This document shows positions 47,331 to 56,649 of a stretch of DNA of 64,000 nucleotides, one piece after another. The stretch is taken from assembly GCA_023653785.1 (NCBI GenBank), contig JAMKCH010078644.1:21847-85846 (forward strand). Direction: 5' to 3'. The translations under genes and the position numbers were made by a program. The notes under the pieces were generated by a model. The model searched no databases. It saw nothing but the letters and a program-made list of their open reading frames with translations, and was not told where the DNA came from. Numbering within the stretch: the stretch's first letter is position 1; each line of letters begins with the position of its first letter. Source of the stretch: Ophioderma brevispina (lineage: Eukaryota; Echinodermata; Ophiuroidea; Amphilepidida; Ophiodermatidae).

Positions 47331-47830
47331 GCAGTGGCGCCAGGCCGGGCATTTATGCAGCGGTTGTTAAACCTGACAGCTGGGAGTAATGATAATCAGA
47401 AGCATGTGCGTATTGGTGCTGGGGCTAAAGATGATATAGGTATGTGGTTGAAGTTTCGGGAAAATTTCAATGGTGTGACAATGTTTCTTGACTCGGACTG
47501 GGTCACTAATGCATCGCTGCAACTTTTCAAAGATGCAGTTCGTTCAGTCGGATTTGGCTGCTATTTTCATGGTCATTGGTCTCAGGGCAGGTTGCCGGAA
47601 GAAGTGGACACAATATCTATTGCATGGCTCGAATTGTTCCCGATTGTGATTGCTCTTGAACTGCCCCTTATATTATGAAAAACAAGCATGTCAAATTCTG
47701 GTGTGATAACCAGGCAGTAGTTGCAATCGTCAATAAACAAACAGTAAAATGTCTCAACATTATGAAATTGGTGCGTAGATTGGTCCTGGTAGCTATTGGC
47801 TGGTATTCTGAAAAGGAGTCTAACTCTAGA
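47331..47830 (+). pseudogene. RNase H domain of the Ngaro-like element
   Basis: APGRAFMQRLLNLT (47337-47378) marks the RT-RNase H connection. RNase H motifs follow: LQLFKDAVRSVGFG (first Asp, near 47530), WLELFPIVIALEL (Glu, near 47635) and FWCDNQAVVAIVNKQ (Asp, 47695-47739). A frame shift lies near 47675. The domain ends abruptly at about 47810-47845 in a short palindromic sequence (CCTGGGTTTAAACCAGG), where the usual C-terminal RNase H residues are replaced. That suggests a deletion with filler. Confidence 0.8.
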
Positions 47831-48687
47831 CCTGGGTTTAAACCAGGGTTAGTCCTACATGAATGGACCTTTTTCCTTTCAAAATACTCAACTTGGACAA
47901 AGTTTGCAGAATTTTGTTCGGAATTTGGGTACTCAGCCTTCCTTCCTGTCCAAGTCGATGCTGTCTGTATTTTTATAGAATATCTGTCATTAAAAAATAT
48001 GCCCATTCAACAATGTCTGCATATTTGTCAGGAATCGGTTTCAGACATAAAGTTCAGGGCTGGGTGACCCAACAAATTGTTTCCTTGTAGGGTTGATGGT
48101 AGATGGAGCTCGCAGGGGAACTGGCTCGCACGAGGATTTGCGACTGCCAATTACTCTGGGGCATCTGGACAAAATCTTTGAGATTTTGCATAACATTTGC
48201 TTTTCGCAGTATGAGACATTGCTGTTCAGGGCAGTCTTTTCTTTGATGTTCTCTGGGTTTTTTAGAATAGGTGAAGTGGCAGCTACTTCTAAGAAACCCA
48301 TTCAAGGATCTGTATTGCGGTGTTCTGATGTTAGAATACAGATTCTCGGGGAGGTGAAAGTAATAGTCATTTGCTTTAGGGTGTCCAAAATAACCAATTT
48401 GTACTATCTCATCCAAATAAAAATTGTTGTCCAGTAGTTGCGTTGCTAGAATATTTGAAAGTAACAGGCCAGGCAGAGGTCCTGTTCGCGCATTTTGATT
48501 CTTCTCCACTTACAAAATATCAGTTGAGAAATGTATTAAGAAATGCAGTGAAGTTTTGCAACTTCAAAGATCATCACTTGTTTCAATCACATTCTTTTAG
48601 AATTGGTGCAGCGACAACTGCGAAAAGGATGGGTGTATCCGATGAGGATATTCAGGTTATGGGTCGTTGGCGTTCAGGGGCCTTTAA

Positions 48688-48981
48688 AGGTCCCAGGAAA
48701 TGAGATGATAAACCTACTACAAATCTTTACGGAACATTCCATTCCAATAAACAGGCCAGAAAAAAGAATATACTACCAGTGACATCATTAGTGAAACTAT
48801 TGATTTTCAGTCAGTGTCATGAATAGATTCACACCAGTCACCTGGAATTTTCTATTACTCTCTGAAAAATCAATAGTTTCACTAATGATGTAATCACCAA
48901 CCCAAATATTGAATGCTTTCTAGTCCCTCCTTTTAGACTTGACACAAACCACATCAATTCTATTTGCATTTCCTGGGACCT
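48688..48981. mobile_element. TTAA-type MITE A in the recombinase gene
   Basis: Inverted ends AGGTCCCAGGAAATG / CATTTCCTGGGACCT, flanked by TTAA at 48684-48687 and 48982-48985. An inner inverted pair (ATCATTAGTGAAACTATTGA near 48785 and its complement near 48866) makes most of the 294 bases fold back. No ORF. The right-hand TTAA is shared with MITE B. Confidence 0.9.
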
Positions 48982-48985
48982 TTAA

Positions 48986-49523
48986 AGCAATATTAGCACA
49001 TTTTTTTGAAGGGCGCCCCCAATTTTTCAAAAAATTGGAGATTGTTACACGGTTGCATTGGTAACTGGCTAGTAAACTATACCTGTGAATGATTAAGCTC
49101 GAAAATGTCTGTGTGTCACAAACGAAGGAATTTTGTACTAGAATAATTATTATCGGGGATCCCCGATAATAATTCAACGGCTGCTGGAAACGGCCTTCCA
49201 ATGTGAAATAGCCGAGAAATAGCGCCATGTACGTGTTTACGCTCATCCATTAGTTGTTTTAATAGTTCGGGCAAGTCAAGTTATTTTCTCGAGGTGGCAC
49301 TATTTCATCATGGACGGACATAAACGTAGCATTTCCAGCTCTGCCGTTAAGTCCAATCTGGGATCCCAATTCTAATTACAAAATCGCTTATTTTGTGATA
49401 AATAAGCATTTTTTAGCATTCTCGTTCGCAGGTATAGTTTCCTAGACAATTACCAACGTAACTGTGCAAAAATATCAAATTTTGAAAATTGGGGGCGCTC
49501 TTCAAAAATGTGCCAATATTGCT
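48986..49523. mobile_element. TTAA-type MITE B, abutting MITE A
   Basis: Left end AGCAATATTAGCACATTTTT and right end, inverted, AAAAATGTGCCAATATTGCT. TTAA lies on both sides (48982-48985 and 49524-49527). Subterminal GGGCGCCCCCAATTTT is mirrored as AAAATTGGGGGCGC. A perfect 30-base palindrome centred on GGATCC lies at 49145-49174. The 108-codon minus ORF over it is not credible as a gene. Confidence 0.9.
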
Positions 49524-49944
49524 TTAAGTAGTACATACGTTTGCCTGCACTGTCTTGGATCCTTACAACAGGTGCAGACAACATAAAAACTCATGTTTAA
49601 TTTTCAGTGGAATTGTATATTCCTACAATATGAGTTAGTATCAAATGCCAAGCAACAAATCAGTGATGATAATAAAGCATAATGAGAGTAAATTGAGGCC
49701 ATTAAATCCACGCCAGTAATGAAATTATATTGGTAGTCTCATTTCTTTCTCGCCTGCTTCCTTAAAGTATCAGTTTACATATAAAAAGAAAATTGAATTG
49801 ATTGCAATATTGTCCTTCATCAGCTGGAAATAGCCCTAAGTGCCTAGAATTGCCTCGGATTTATTCACAATAGTGAGAACTCGTACTAATTTGCAACCTT
49901 CTTGTGCCATTTTAATAGTAGTTCCTGAGGTCCCTAATCCACGT

Positions 49945-50470
49945 CAGGTTGATTTTTGGTGACAGTCAGGTGTTTTGGGCAGCTCGTCATTCTTTGAGTC
50001 CACAGTTGGGACTGGAGGACTGGTACTTTATTACTTGGAAGGGATCCCATTAGGGAAACTGCAGGAGGTACTGTTTTCAGCTCCGGATGTCATTATATTC
50101 CACCTGGGTTGTAATGATTTGATGCTTAGGTCTACTAGAGCACTCCATTACATGGTAAGAAACCTTCTACAGTTTTGTTCATAGTTTTTGCCACAAACTG
50201 TACGATTTGGTCATATATTTTTCCTCGGAGAGCGTATTCGGTATTTCTGTCACGGGTCAAGCGAATAAGAAATTGAAGAAAGTACACCGGAATGCAAGAA
50301 ACTTGTTTTTAAGAGGTGGTGGAAAGGCCATTGGTCATCCAGAGTTGGGTCCCTTTGTTTAAGGTCTATTCAGGGATGATGGTGTTCATTTGGCGCTCCT
50401 TGGTCTGGATGTTTTTGTCAACAATCTCAAGGGAGCTTTAGAATACTTCAACTGGTTGAAGTATTCCTAA
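49945..50470 (+). pseudogene. SGNH hydrolase-like domain of the Ngaro-like element
   Basis: Block I IFGDSQVFWAARHS has the nucleophile Ser at 49964-49966. Block III HLGCNDL has the Asn at 50113-50115. Block V DDGVHL has Asp 50378-50380 and the catalytic His 50387-50389. Another conserved part reads VHRNARNLFLRGGGKAIGHP (near 50290-50350). It ends at TAA 50468-50470. Such esterase-like domains accompany some Ngaro-type elements. Stops and two frame changes (near 50010 and 50185) have broken it, but all catalytic blocks survive in order. Confidence 0.75.
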
Positions 50471-50527
50471 AAATTCACATAGACCTACCACATTTCTTTC
50501 TTTTCTTTTTAAGGTTTTCAAGAGATT

Positions 50528-50857
50528 TTAAAATCTTTGAAACTGGTCAAGAACTTCAGACTTACACTGTGCGTGGGTTACTTCTACATCATCTTCATCC
50601 GAATCAAAACTGTCTGAATCAAAGCTGTCGATGTTAGACTCCCTGCCCGACTCTTCCACATCACCGCTTTCAACATCACCGCGTTTTTCATCACCGCGTT
50701 CTACATCACTGTCCTTTATACTCCCGTCAGCTTTCTTTGCCGCTGTGGAAGGGAGTTTGGAGAAAAGCCACCCCTGAGAGTCTGCCTCGGGATCCTTGGA
50801 TAAAGCCGAGTTGTGAACCGCCGTTTGCAGATAGCGAAGGCCAATTAATTTACAAAC
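50528..50857 (-). CDS. PRPH2-like: Peripherin-2/ROM1-like tetraspanin, last exon
   Basis: Peripherins shape photoreceptor disc rims. This exon opens after acceptor CAACACAG (intron side 50858-50865) in phase 0 with VCKLIGLRYLQTAV, the end of TM4. SQGWLF follows, matching the conserved 'GLRYLQT...ESQGWL' of vertebrate peripherin-2. The remaining ~75 residues are a hydrophilic acidic tail with a GDV-type repeat (ERGDEKRGDVESGDVEES) and DSFDSDSFDSDEDD, ending at TAA 50528-50530. The frame is fully open for 109 codons. The acidic tail is not typical of vertebrate family members. Stop lies 57 bases from the Ngaro-like element. Confidence 0.9.
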   Translation of the reverse strand, partial: VCKLIGLRYLQTAVHNSALSKDPEADSQGWLFSKLPSTAAKKADGSIKDSDVERGDEKRGDVESGDVEESGRESNIDSFDSDSFDSDEDDVEVTHAQCKSEVLDQFQRF

Positions 50858-51757
50858 CTGTGTTGGAATTAAGATGGTGATTATATTTTTAAAATATCCT
50901 AGTTCTCTAAAAGGTTCGAATTAAAACGTGATTTTTCCTCAACGACGCCGGTGCTTGACCCACGAGCTCCCATTTACAAATAAAGCCAAAAAATAGTTTG
51001 TCTCAGCTTCCCTCGCGCATAGCTTTTAAAATTAGATTTAGCTCATAGCTCAATGCGACGGCGGCGATTTTTACACTTTTTATCTACATTTTAAAGGATT
51101 TAGTACTTATCAATAGCCCCATTATTTGCTGGGAGTTCAATGAAACCGTAGGTACATCCGTTGGTCCATGTATGCAGGACAAAAAATTGAGATGAAATTC
51201 AATTCAGTTTAGAAAATGTGCAACATTAGACGTGAGAACACACGTAGAAGTTTTATAATTTTAGAAAAATTATTTCGGAAGACATATGCTACTCCAGGGT
51301 GCGCAACCGTATCCGAGATCTTTTTCTCTTTGGCCTCATGGTCTACATCATCTGAAATGTCACTTTATCAGGACCATTCAGCAAGAGGACCTACAACGCG
51401 AAAACCACAAATTAATACCTAAGGTGATTATCCATTCATCTCGACAAAAGCCAGGCCACTCGATGATTTTGTGGCAAAACACCGCGATCGATGACAAGTG
51501 ACAGCGGTATGTGAAAAACTATGTTCCACAAAACTTTGTAGCCTACTTTAAGTCACGGATGTTTGTGGGGGTATTTGAAACACGCGTTAGTAAACTCAGT
51601 TTCCGTGAGTGTTGAAAGTTGACGCAGCCACAAAGTGGAGGAGAAATTCCTTTAGAAAAAATGCTGAAAAAACTGCATCAACATCCGTTGTTAAAATCCT
51701 TTAGCGCTACGACTGCAGAAAATAGCTTGCATTTTTGGGTGTATTGTGACCCGTACT

Positions 51758-52276
51758 GTTAAAAGCCCGGGGGGTTCTTGGATTTTTGTGGGACCCATGC
51801 TCGTTCCAAAAAAAGAGGGACCTAGCTGCAAAATGCGGGACTACGCTAGGGGTTATCAAATTCACCAATAATCAATTTTAGTCCGCTAGGGGTGGTATCA
51901 AATCAGTTGTGATTGTGACTGGTCAATGATACAAAATAGGAAAATTAACCTAAACATATCAGCAAAATAACCCTGAGTGTTTATTTTTTGCCAGTAGACA
52001 AGTGTTCAATTCATTTTTCCTGTATATTAGCTATTTTAACGGTATATCTTTTATTCAAGATTAAAACAGGTCCCGCAAGAGAGTGGTATAACTTCCCTGC
52101 ACATTGGTCCGTTAGGGGTATATTTGCACCAAAAAACTCGCCAAAAAAACTGTCCCGTTAGGGGTATATTTTCACGAAAATTGTCCCGTTAGGGGTCACC
52201 TTACCTTCAGAACCCCTGGAACGAGCATGGGTACCCACCAATACCCCTGAGAACCCCCCCCCCCCCGGGGTTATAA
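51758..52276. mobile_element. Foldback MITE with GC-rich ends
   Basis: The left end GCCCGGGGGGTTCTTGG and GGGACCCATGCTCGTTCC (51765-51818) are mirrored at the right (GGAACGAGCATGGGTACCC, then GAACCCCC...CCGGGG, 52218-52270). Inside, GTTAGGGGT or GCTAGGGGT occurs at least five times (51848, 51886, 52110, 52155, 52187). GTTA flanks the left end and TAAC the right. No ORF. Confidence 0.8.
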
Positions 52277-53699
52277 CTCTTGTGGAAAATGATTGAAATG
52301 TTCCGATACTTTCCGACTCATAGAATTGGTGTTATGAAAGGTCAGTGTACCTTGTAACAAAATGTAAAGTTCTGAATTTGTGCCCAAGCATGCCCTTTCA
52401 TGTAATTTCAGCTACAAACCCAACAACAGTCACAGCGAGTCACACAAATACTGCTTATTTTCTTTTCAGCAACTCAACTGACTTAGAATGACCCGCAATA
52501 AAAAAAAAGGGTAAAATAGATTTGGTCAGGTACATTTTTTGTTGGATCGCGTGTTACCATCTTTGAAATTGTTTTGGAACTACGAGGTTATAAGATAGTA
52601 TATGTCTATAAACTAGCCTGCTTAAAGGTCGGCGATGTTGAATAATGGTAAAATTGTCATTTTTTCAACAAAATCAAATGATACAAATTTTAGATGCAAA
52701 GTCGGGCTAAAAATTGCCGCCTTTATCCATCAAAAACTAAATTACAGGGACACTACGGAAACGGTCAAGTCAACGAAAATAACACAAAAAATATAATTCA
52801 AATGTTATGGCCCAATTTTCTCTGTTGTGACTGATACGGTATCACTCAATATTGCATTGTAGGCAAGGTCGTGGAACCAATCGTGCGTGTATTTCCCAAC
52901 TCTTTCCTCAGCGGGTGAAATGAACACATCGAATTGACTCGTGGTATATGGAAATACAATAAAACTTGATCTCGTAAAAGGCCGAAGTAATACGATATTT
53001 GGTATGGTTTTACAACATTTTGGTACCACGAGAAAGCGTTGGACACCAATTATTTTGGCACATAGGAAGCCACATATCTTATCAACAGTTTACCCATGTT
53101 TAGTTTGCCAGAATCTATTGGAAACGGTCAGGTCCACGGTTTGTTTGGGGACACTACAAACATCTTAAAATTGAATACAGTTTTAAAACAACTGTTATCA
53201 CATAATTATTTAAGGAATTGTAATTTTCTGATAATGCTAGGCAAAGAAAAATTACAGATTTATTTCTTGACTCATTTATCGCATCTAATATTTGTACCAG
53301 GTCCACTTAAAATGGTTTAAACTTAAGCTTTCATTTCGGAAAACTTCGCAAAGATTCGGTACTGGCACTTAGCTTGGGAATTACGCGCAAAGAAATCATG
53401 ACCTTTGCAGGCACAAAGCGTGACCTGCTGTCTGACTGACAAATTGTAGCCTTGTAACAAAATGTAATGTCTGAATTTGTGCTCAAGTGTGCCCTTCGTG
53501 CAATTTTAGCTCATACACACCAAATTGTAGAAGCCGACGCGTGGTTGGTATCATGAGCGATGGCTAATATGAGATTCTGGCCCGAAATCTTGCTCCAGGA
53601 GCATATTTTGAACTCGTCTTATAGCGGCGGTATTCGTGATATAAACGTCTGTTTTACTTGAGCATTACAACCATGACAACAGAACGACTTTCTGCTGGC

Positions 53700-53772
53700 T
53701 TGGATTGCGTGGCGTGCGCTTGTTGGCGATCGCCTTGTAATCGAAAGGTCTTTGGATCAATTCCCACTGTAG
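53700..53772 (+). mobile_element. tRNA-like segment, probable SINE remnant
   Basis: A-box-like GCGTGGCGTGCGCTTG, an anticodon-arm-like CCTTGTAATCGAAAGG, and a B-box-like GGATCAATTCCC (53755-53766) follow at tRNA spacing. A T-rich tail comes after. Acceptor-stem pairing is poor, so I favour a SINE head over a working tRNA. Confidence 0.45.
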
Positions 53773-54233
53773 GCACAACATTTACTTTATTATTTTATTT
53801 TAGAGTTAGAGATTACAATGAGAACAATTCGGAGTCGCTGAGGGAAGTAGACAATAGTGTATAACTGCCTCATGAGATATTTGAACTAGTTATTGTCCTG
53901 GACCATGATTTCGGGCAAGAATCTCACGCGATTATCGCATTACCTTAAGCCGGTAAATGGAATTATGGTGGGATTTAATAACAAAAGGTGGCAACATGAT
54001 ACGGTCTTTAAAACTAGCGTGTTGCAGGTCCTCTTATCTCCCATGTCCATCATCTAAACACAAGGATGATGCATGATGAAGAACAAGAACGTTAACCTGG
54101 ATTGATTTGAGATTTTTCAGTTCAATAACACAGGCGTTTGCCTTCTTAATTTATAAATAAATTCTGTGCTTATAATATAACAGGATCAAATTAGTTACGC
54201 CATTTATAATGATTACGATAACTGTTCCTATAC

Positions 54234-54468
54234 CTGCAGCACGAACATAGCCATGACAATAGCACCAACATTTCCAATTCGAAAACTGTAGTATTCCATC
54301 AGCTTCTTCTTACATCCTTTGGGATGTACTGTCAAATCTTTACGATAATCGTAATTATAGTGCATGTTATTATCGTGTATATGGTGGTGAATACAGTTGC
54401 GACCAATGCGCGGATCGCAACAACTGAATGGTACGTCGTCGTTTAGAAACTGGCCGTCAGTCATCTTC
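54234..54468 (-). CDS. PRPH2-like: Peripherin-2/ROM1-like tetraspanin, internal exon (EC2 loop to TM4)
   Basis: On the minus strand, acceptor TTAATATTGTGTAG precedes 54468 and donor GTATAG follows 54234. The 235 bases start with one base of a split codon and end on a codon boundary, matching the phase-0 start of the 50857 exon. The protein reads TDGQFLNDDVPFSCCDPRIG, then RNCIHHHI, HYNYDYRKDL and GCKKKLMEYY before the start of TM4. These Cys positions (CC, C, GC) and the 'HYxYDxR' context are specific to peripherin/ROM1-type large loops. No frameshift. Upstream exons, with TM1-TM3, were not found. Confidence 0.92.
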
Positions 54469-54619
54469 CTACACAATATTAAAAAGAATAGGGACGAAAA
54501 AGAACAAGACGTGAGATGATGAGTATTATATACCTCATAGATATATCCTTGACATCTGATTGGTTAAATGGAAGCACTGACATGGGCTAGTTTCACTATT
54601 TTCGTATAAAACGCGTATA

Positions 54620-54760
54620 GGACCTTATTTTTGGCCCGGTATAGTACCTTTCTTCTGCCCGGTACAGTAACTTTCTGCCCGGTATAGTATTTTTTTTGGA
54701 CCCGCTTAGTTTTTTTTGGACCGGTATAGTAAATTTCTGCCCGGTATAGTAAATTTCTTC
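54620..54760. repeat. Minisatellite, GCCCGGTATAGTA units
   Basis: Five to six imperfect units of roughly 20-28 bases, each with (C)CCGGTA(T/C)AGTA followed by a T-rich spacer ending TTTCT. It lies upstream of the internal peripherin exon. Confidence 0.85.
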
Positions 54761-54849
54761 TGCTGCCCAGCTGTATATTCTCGTTACGTTGGCCTCATAA
54801 AAGGATCTATCTATGTTATATAAAACAAAATTACTGCCCTTTTTCGGGC

Positions 54850-54967
54850 CATAGTCAAATCAATTGACCCCTCGGTGATCTCGAGACCAGTACTATTTTT
54901 CCCTCAGCTCCCGCTTTCGGGAAATAGTACGGCCTCGAAATAACCTCGGTCAATAGATTTGACTATG
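54850..54967. mobile_element. Palindromic foldback element
   Basis: CATAGTCAAATCAATTGACC (54850-54869) and the following CTCGAGACCAGTACTATTTT are mirrored by AAATAGTACGGCCTCGA and GGTCAATAGATTTGACTATG (54921-54967). The arms are about 50 bases with a short loop. Small MITE or remnant. Confidence 0.7.
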
Positions 54968-55109
54968 TCTCCATCATGGACTTCAATATCTGTATATGCC
55001 CTACACTATAAATATTGATTCAATTTCATATGTCAACCCTACACCCGATTAATGCCACCTTTAATGGTTGTGGTTTTAGTCTAACACTCGATAAAATTTT
55101 CCAGAATTC

Positions 55110-55190
55110 ACATATATGGTTTTCACGGGTGCTGATTACGAATCTGAAATAAAAATGGGGGTCACTGACTTGGTTTTTGAGCTATAGCCA
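55110..55190. repeat. Dispersed repeat, inverted partner of 62641-62720
   Basis: The words CATATATGGT, GAAATAAAAATGGGGGTCA and TTTTTGAGCTATAG appear in the same order in reverse complement at 62641-62720. Confidence 0.75.
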
Positions 55191-55692
55191 AAACAAAAAG
55201 GGTAACGTTGTCACAGTTTATAAACCCGCAAGTCTATGGAAAAGTCAAAATTTGAAACATTTGGGATCGCCTACAAAATAAAAGTTTCTCCATGATTTTT
55301 TGTAATGTAAATATGTTGCGGTCCCGATGTCGTTCTTCACATTTTTGAAATAAAATGGGGTACCGACTAACTTTTTCCATTAAATCCTAAAATAACTCAA
55401 ATTGTAGTCTTTTTAACAATGTGTGGGCGGCTCGTTGCATGGGGCCCGCAGAAAAGTTCGCACCAGCGGTAAACTCAGCAAGCATGAACGCGTGGGTAGA
55501 GAAGGCTCGGCTTAAAGCGGGCATAGAGGGCTCGCGATTGACGCGATTTGTCTTTGTTTGTTTTTACTTCTGTCGCGCCACTATAGCAAACAAAACGCAT
55601 AGAGATCCACGGTATCTGCGTGTGGAATTTCGCCCCTCAAAATGGCATAAGTCTTTCTTTTGCCGCCGACTTGGGTGCTAATTTAGAGATAA
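55191..55692. other. No recognised gene
   Basis: Unassigned. The GC-richer part 55420-55680 carries an 86-codon plus ORF without a recognisable domain. Confidence 0.45.
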
Positions 55693-55863
55693 GGTACTGA
55701 ATTTTGTGAACCGTTACTCTCTTTACTACGATTGAACCCAAGTCGATACCATATTTTTAGGTGGAAGAACGAGGCCGAGGCCGAGTTTGTTCCACGCAAA
55801 AATAATGGTTTCTCCGGGTTCAATTCGTCGTAAATAGAGTACCGGTTTCCCAAAATCATCCCT
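55693..55863. mobile_element. Palindromic foldback element
   Basis: Left arm 55693-55740 (GAACCGTTACTCTCTTTACT, ACGATTGAACCC) and right arm 55816-55863 (GGGTTCAATTCGTCG, TAAATAGAGTACCGGTTTCC) are inverted copies with about 75% identity by eye. No ORF. Confidence 0.65.
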
Positions 55864-56649
55864 TTATTCGCATTCTTAACAAGCTTTATCATTTAAGTCA
55901 TCTTTAACTCAACTCAATTTCGCGATTGTTTCATCACGGCTTTAATCAACAAGAAAGGACTGTCACCACCAATTGACAACAATCGAACAACCCGTTGAAC
56001 GCAACCGAACATACGCAACGAGACGAAACGTTTGGCAGGCTGCGCGCGAATGTAGCAAACGCAGTCATGACGACGAGCGCTTCGACCTAAAATAACATCA
56101 ATACGCCGCGCGTACTAACCTGGGTTAAATTAAACGAATTGAACCCAGGCTAATCAGCCAATGAAATTGCTTTACATTTTCACGCTGTTTAAGAAATGAA
56201 TGTTCAAAGCTCAAAACAAGCTTGCGCGTAAACAGATAACAACGTCAACTTAAAGACCACCAACAGCACTAAGTTTTGTCCCTCTTAATTTGAAGTGACG
56301 TCAATGCGACTTTTATGTTGCGAACCCATGAATCGCTCGCGCTATGCTTGGAATCAGTGCATGATACGCACGCAAAAAAAGGCGGCACGATCGAGACCCT
56401 TGAGAATGCAAGGACGCATAATGACGTCACCTCAACTTTAGAGAGACACAGTATAACCTACAGCTGCAAAAAACCATTTGGAAATGCTTGATGAACAAAA
56501 ATATTTACATATTTTATGAAAATTGCTTAAATCACTGTCTCATTTGAATTAGGTTAATAAATGTTGACGCCTTGGCTGATACTGCTTGACTTGCCTATAA
56601 TGCAAAAACCATCAGTATGAAAATAATCCTGAAACACTTCCATTTTTTC
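55864..56649. other. No recognised gene
   Basis: Moderately GC-rich from 55980 to 56350, AT-rich after. A short inverted CCTGGGTT/AACCCAGG pair lies near 56118-56150. No coding frame. Confidence 0.45.

Larger units (their letters stand above)
47860..49590 (+). pseudogene. Tyrosine recombinase of the Ngaro-like element, split by two MITEs
   Basis: The core-binding part starts at about 47865 (STWTKFAEFCSEFGYS). The catalytic domain shows Arg I in FFRIGEV (48264-48266), HxxR in HSFRIGA (His 48590-48592, Arg 48599-48601) and the H/W box as GRW (Trp 48668-48670). The active-site Tyr is in YIRLP at 49532-49534, beyond 840 bases of MITE DNA. A TAG stop lies directly before the Tyr, and frame breaks occur near 48070 and 48440. 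The residue set R, HxxR, W, Y is complete in order, confirming the family. Confidence 0.85.
45560..50470 (+). mobile_element. Ngaro/DIRS-type tyrosine-recombinase retrotransposon, decayed
   Basis: Order on the plus strand: gag, RT, RNase H, tyrosine recombinase, SGNH hydrolase-like. Use of a tyrosine recombinase in place of a DDE integrase places it in the DIRS order. No methyltransferase is seen between RNase H and recombinase, and an SGNH-type domain follows, which favours a Ngaro-like element. However, a deletion at the RNase H end weakens the methyltransferase argument. Flanking split or inverted repeats were not found. Frameshifts, stops and three MITE insertions leave no intact ORF. Confidence 0.85.
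50858..54233 (-). other. Intron of the peripherin-like gene
   Basis: Bounded by donor GTATAG (minus strand, at 54233-54228) and acceptor CAG (50860-50858); 3376 bases. It contains a foldback MITE at 51758-52276 and a tRNA-like segment at 53700-53772. The rest (50870-51750, 52280-53690, 53780-54230) is AT-rich and shows no convincing exon. Short minus-strand ORFs at 52805-53049 have no tetraspanin motif. Confidence 0.85.

Noticed and set aside
52805..53049. Extra tetraspanin exon within the peripherin intron
   Set aside because: A THDWFH word looked similar to the DWF of peripherins, but no CCG motif, no splice context and the position would be out of order between two phase-matched exons.
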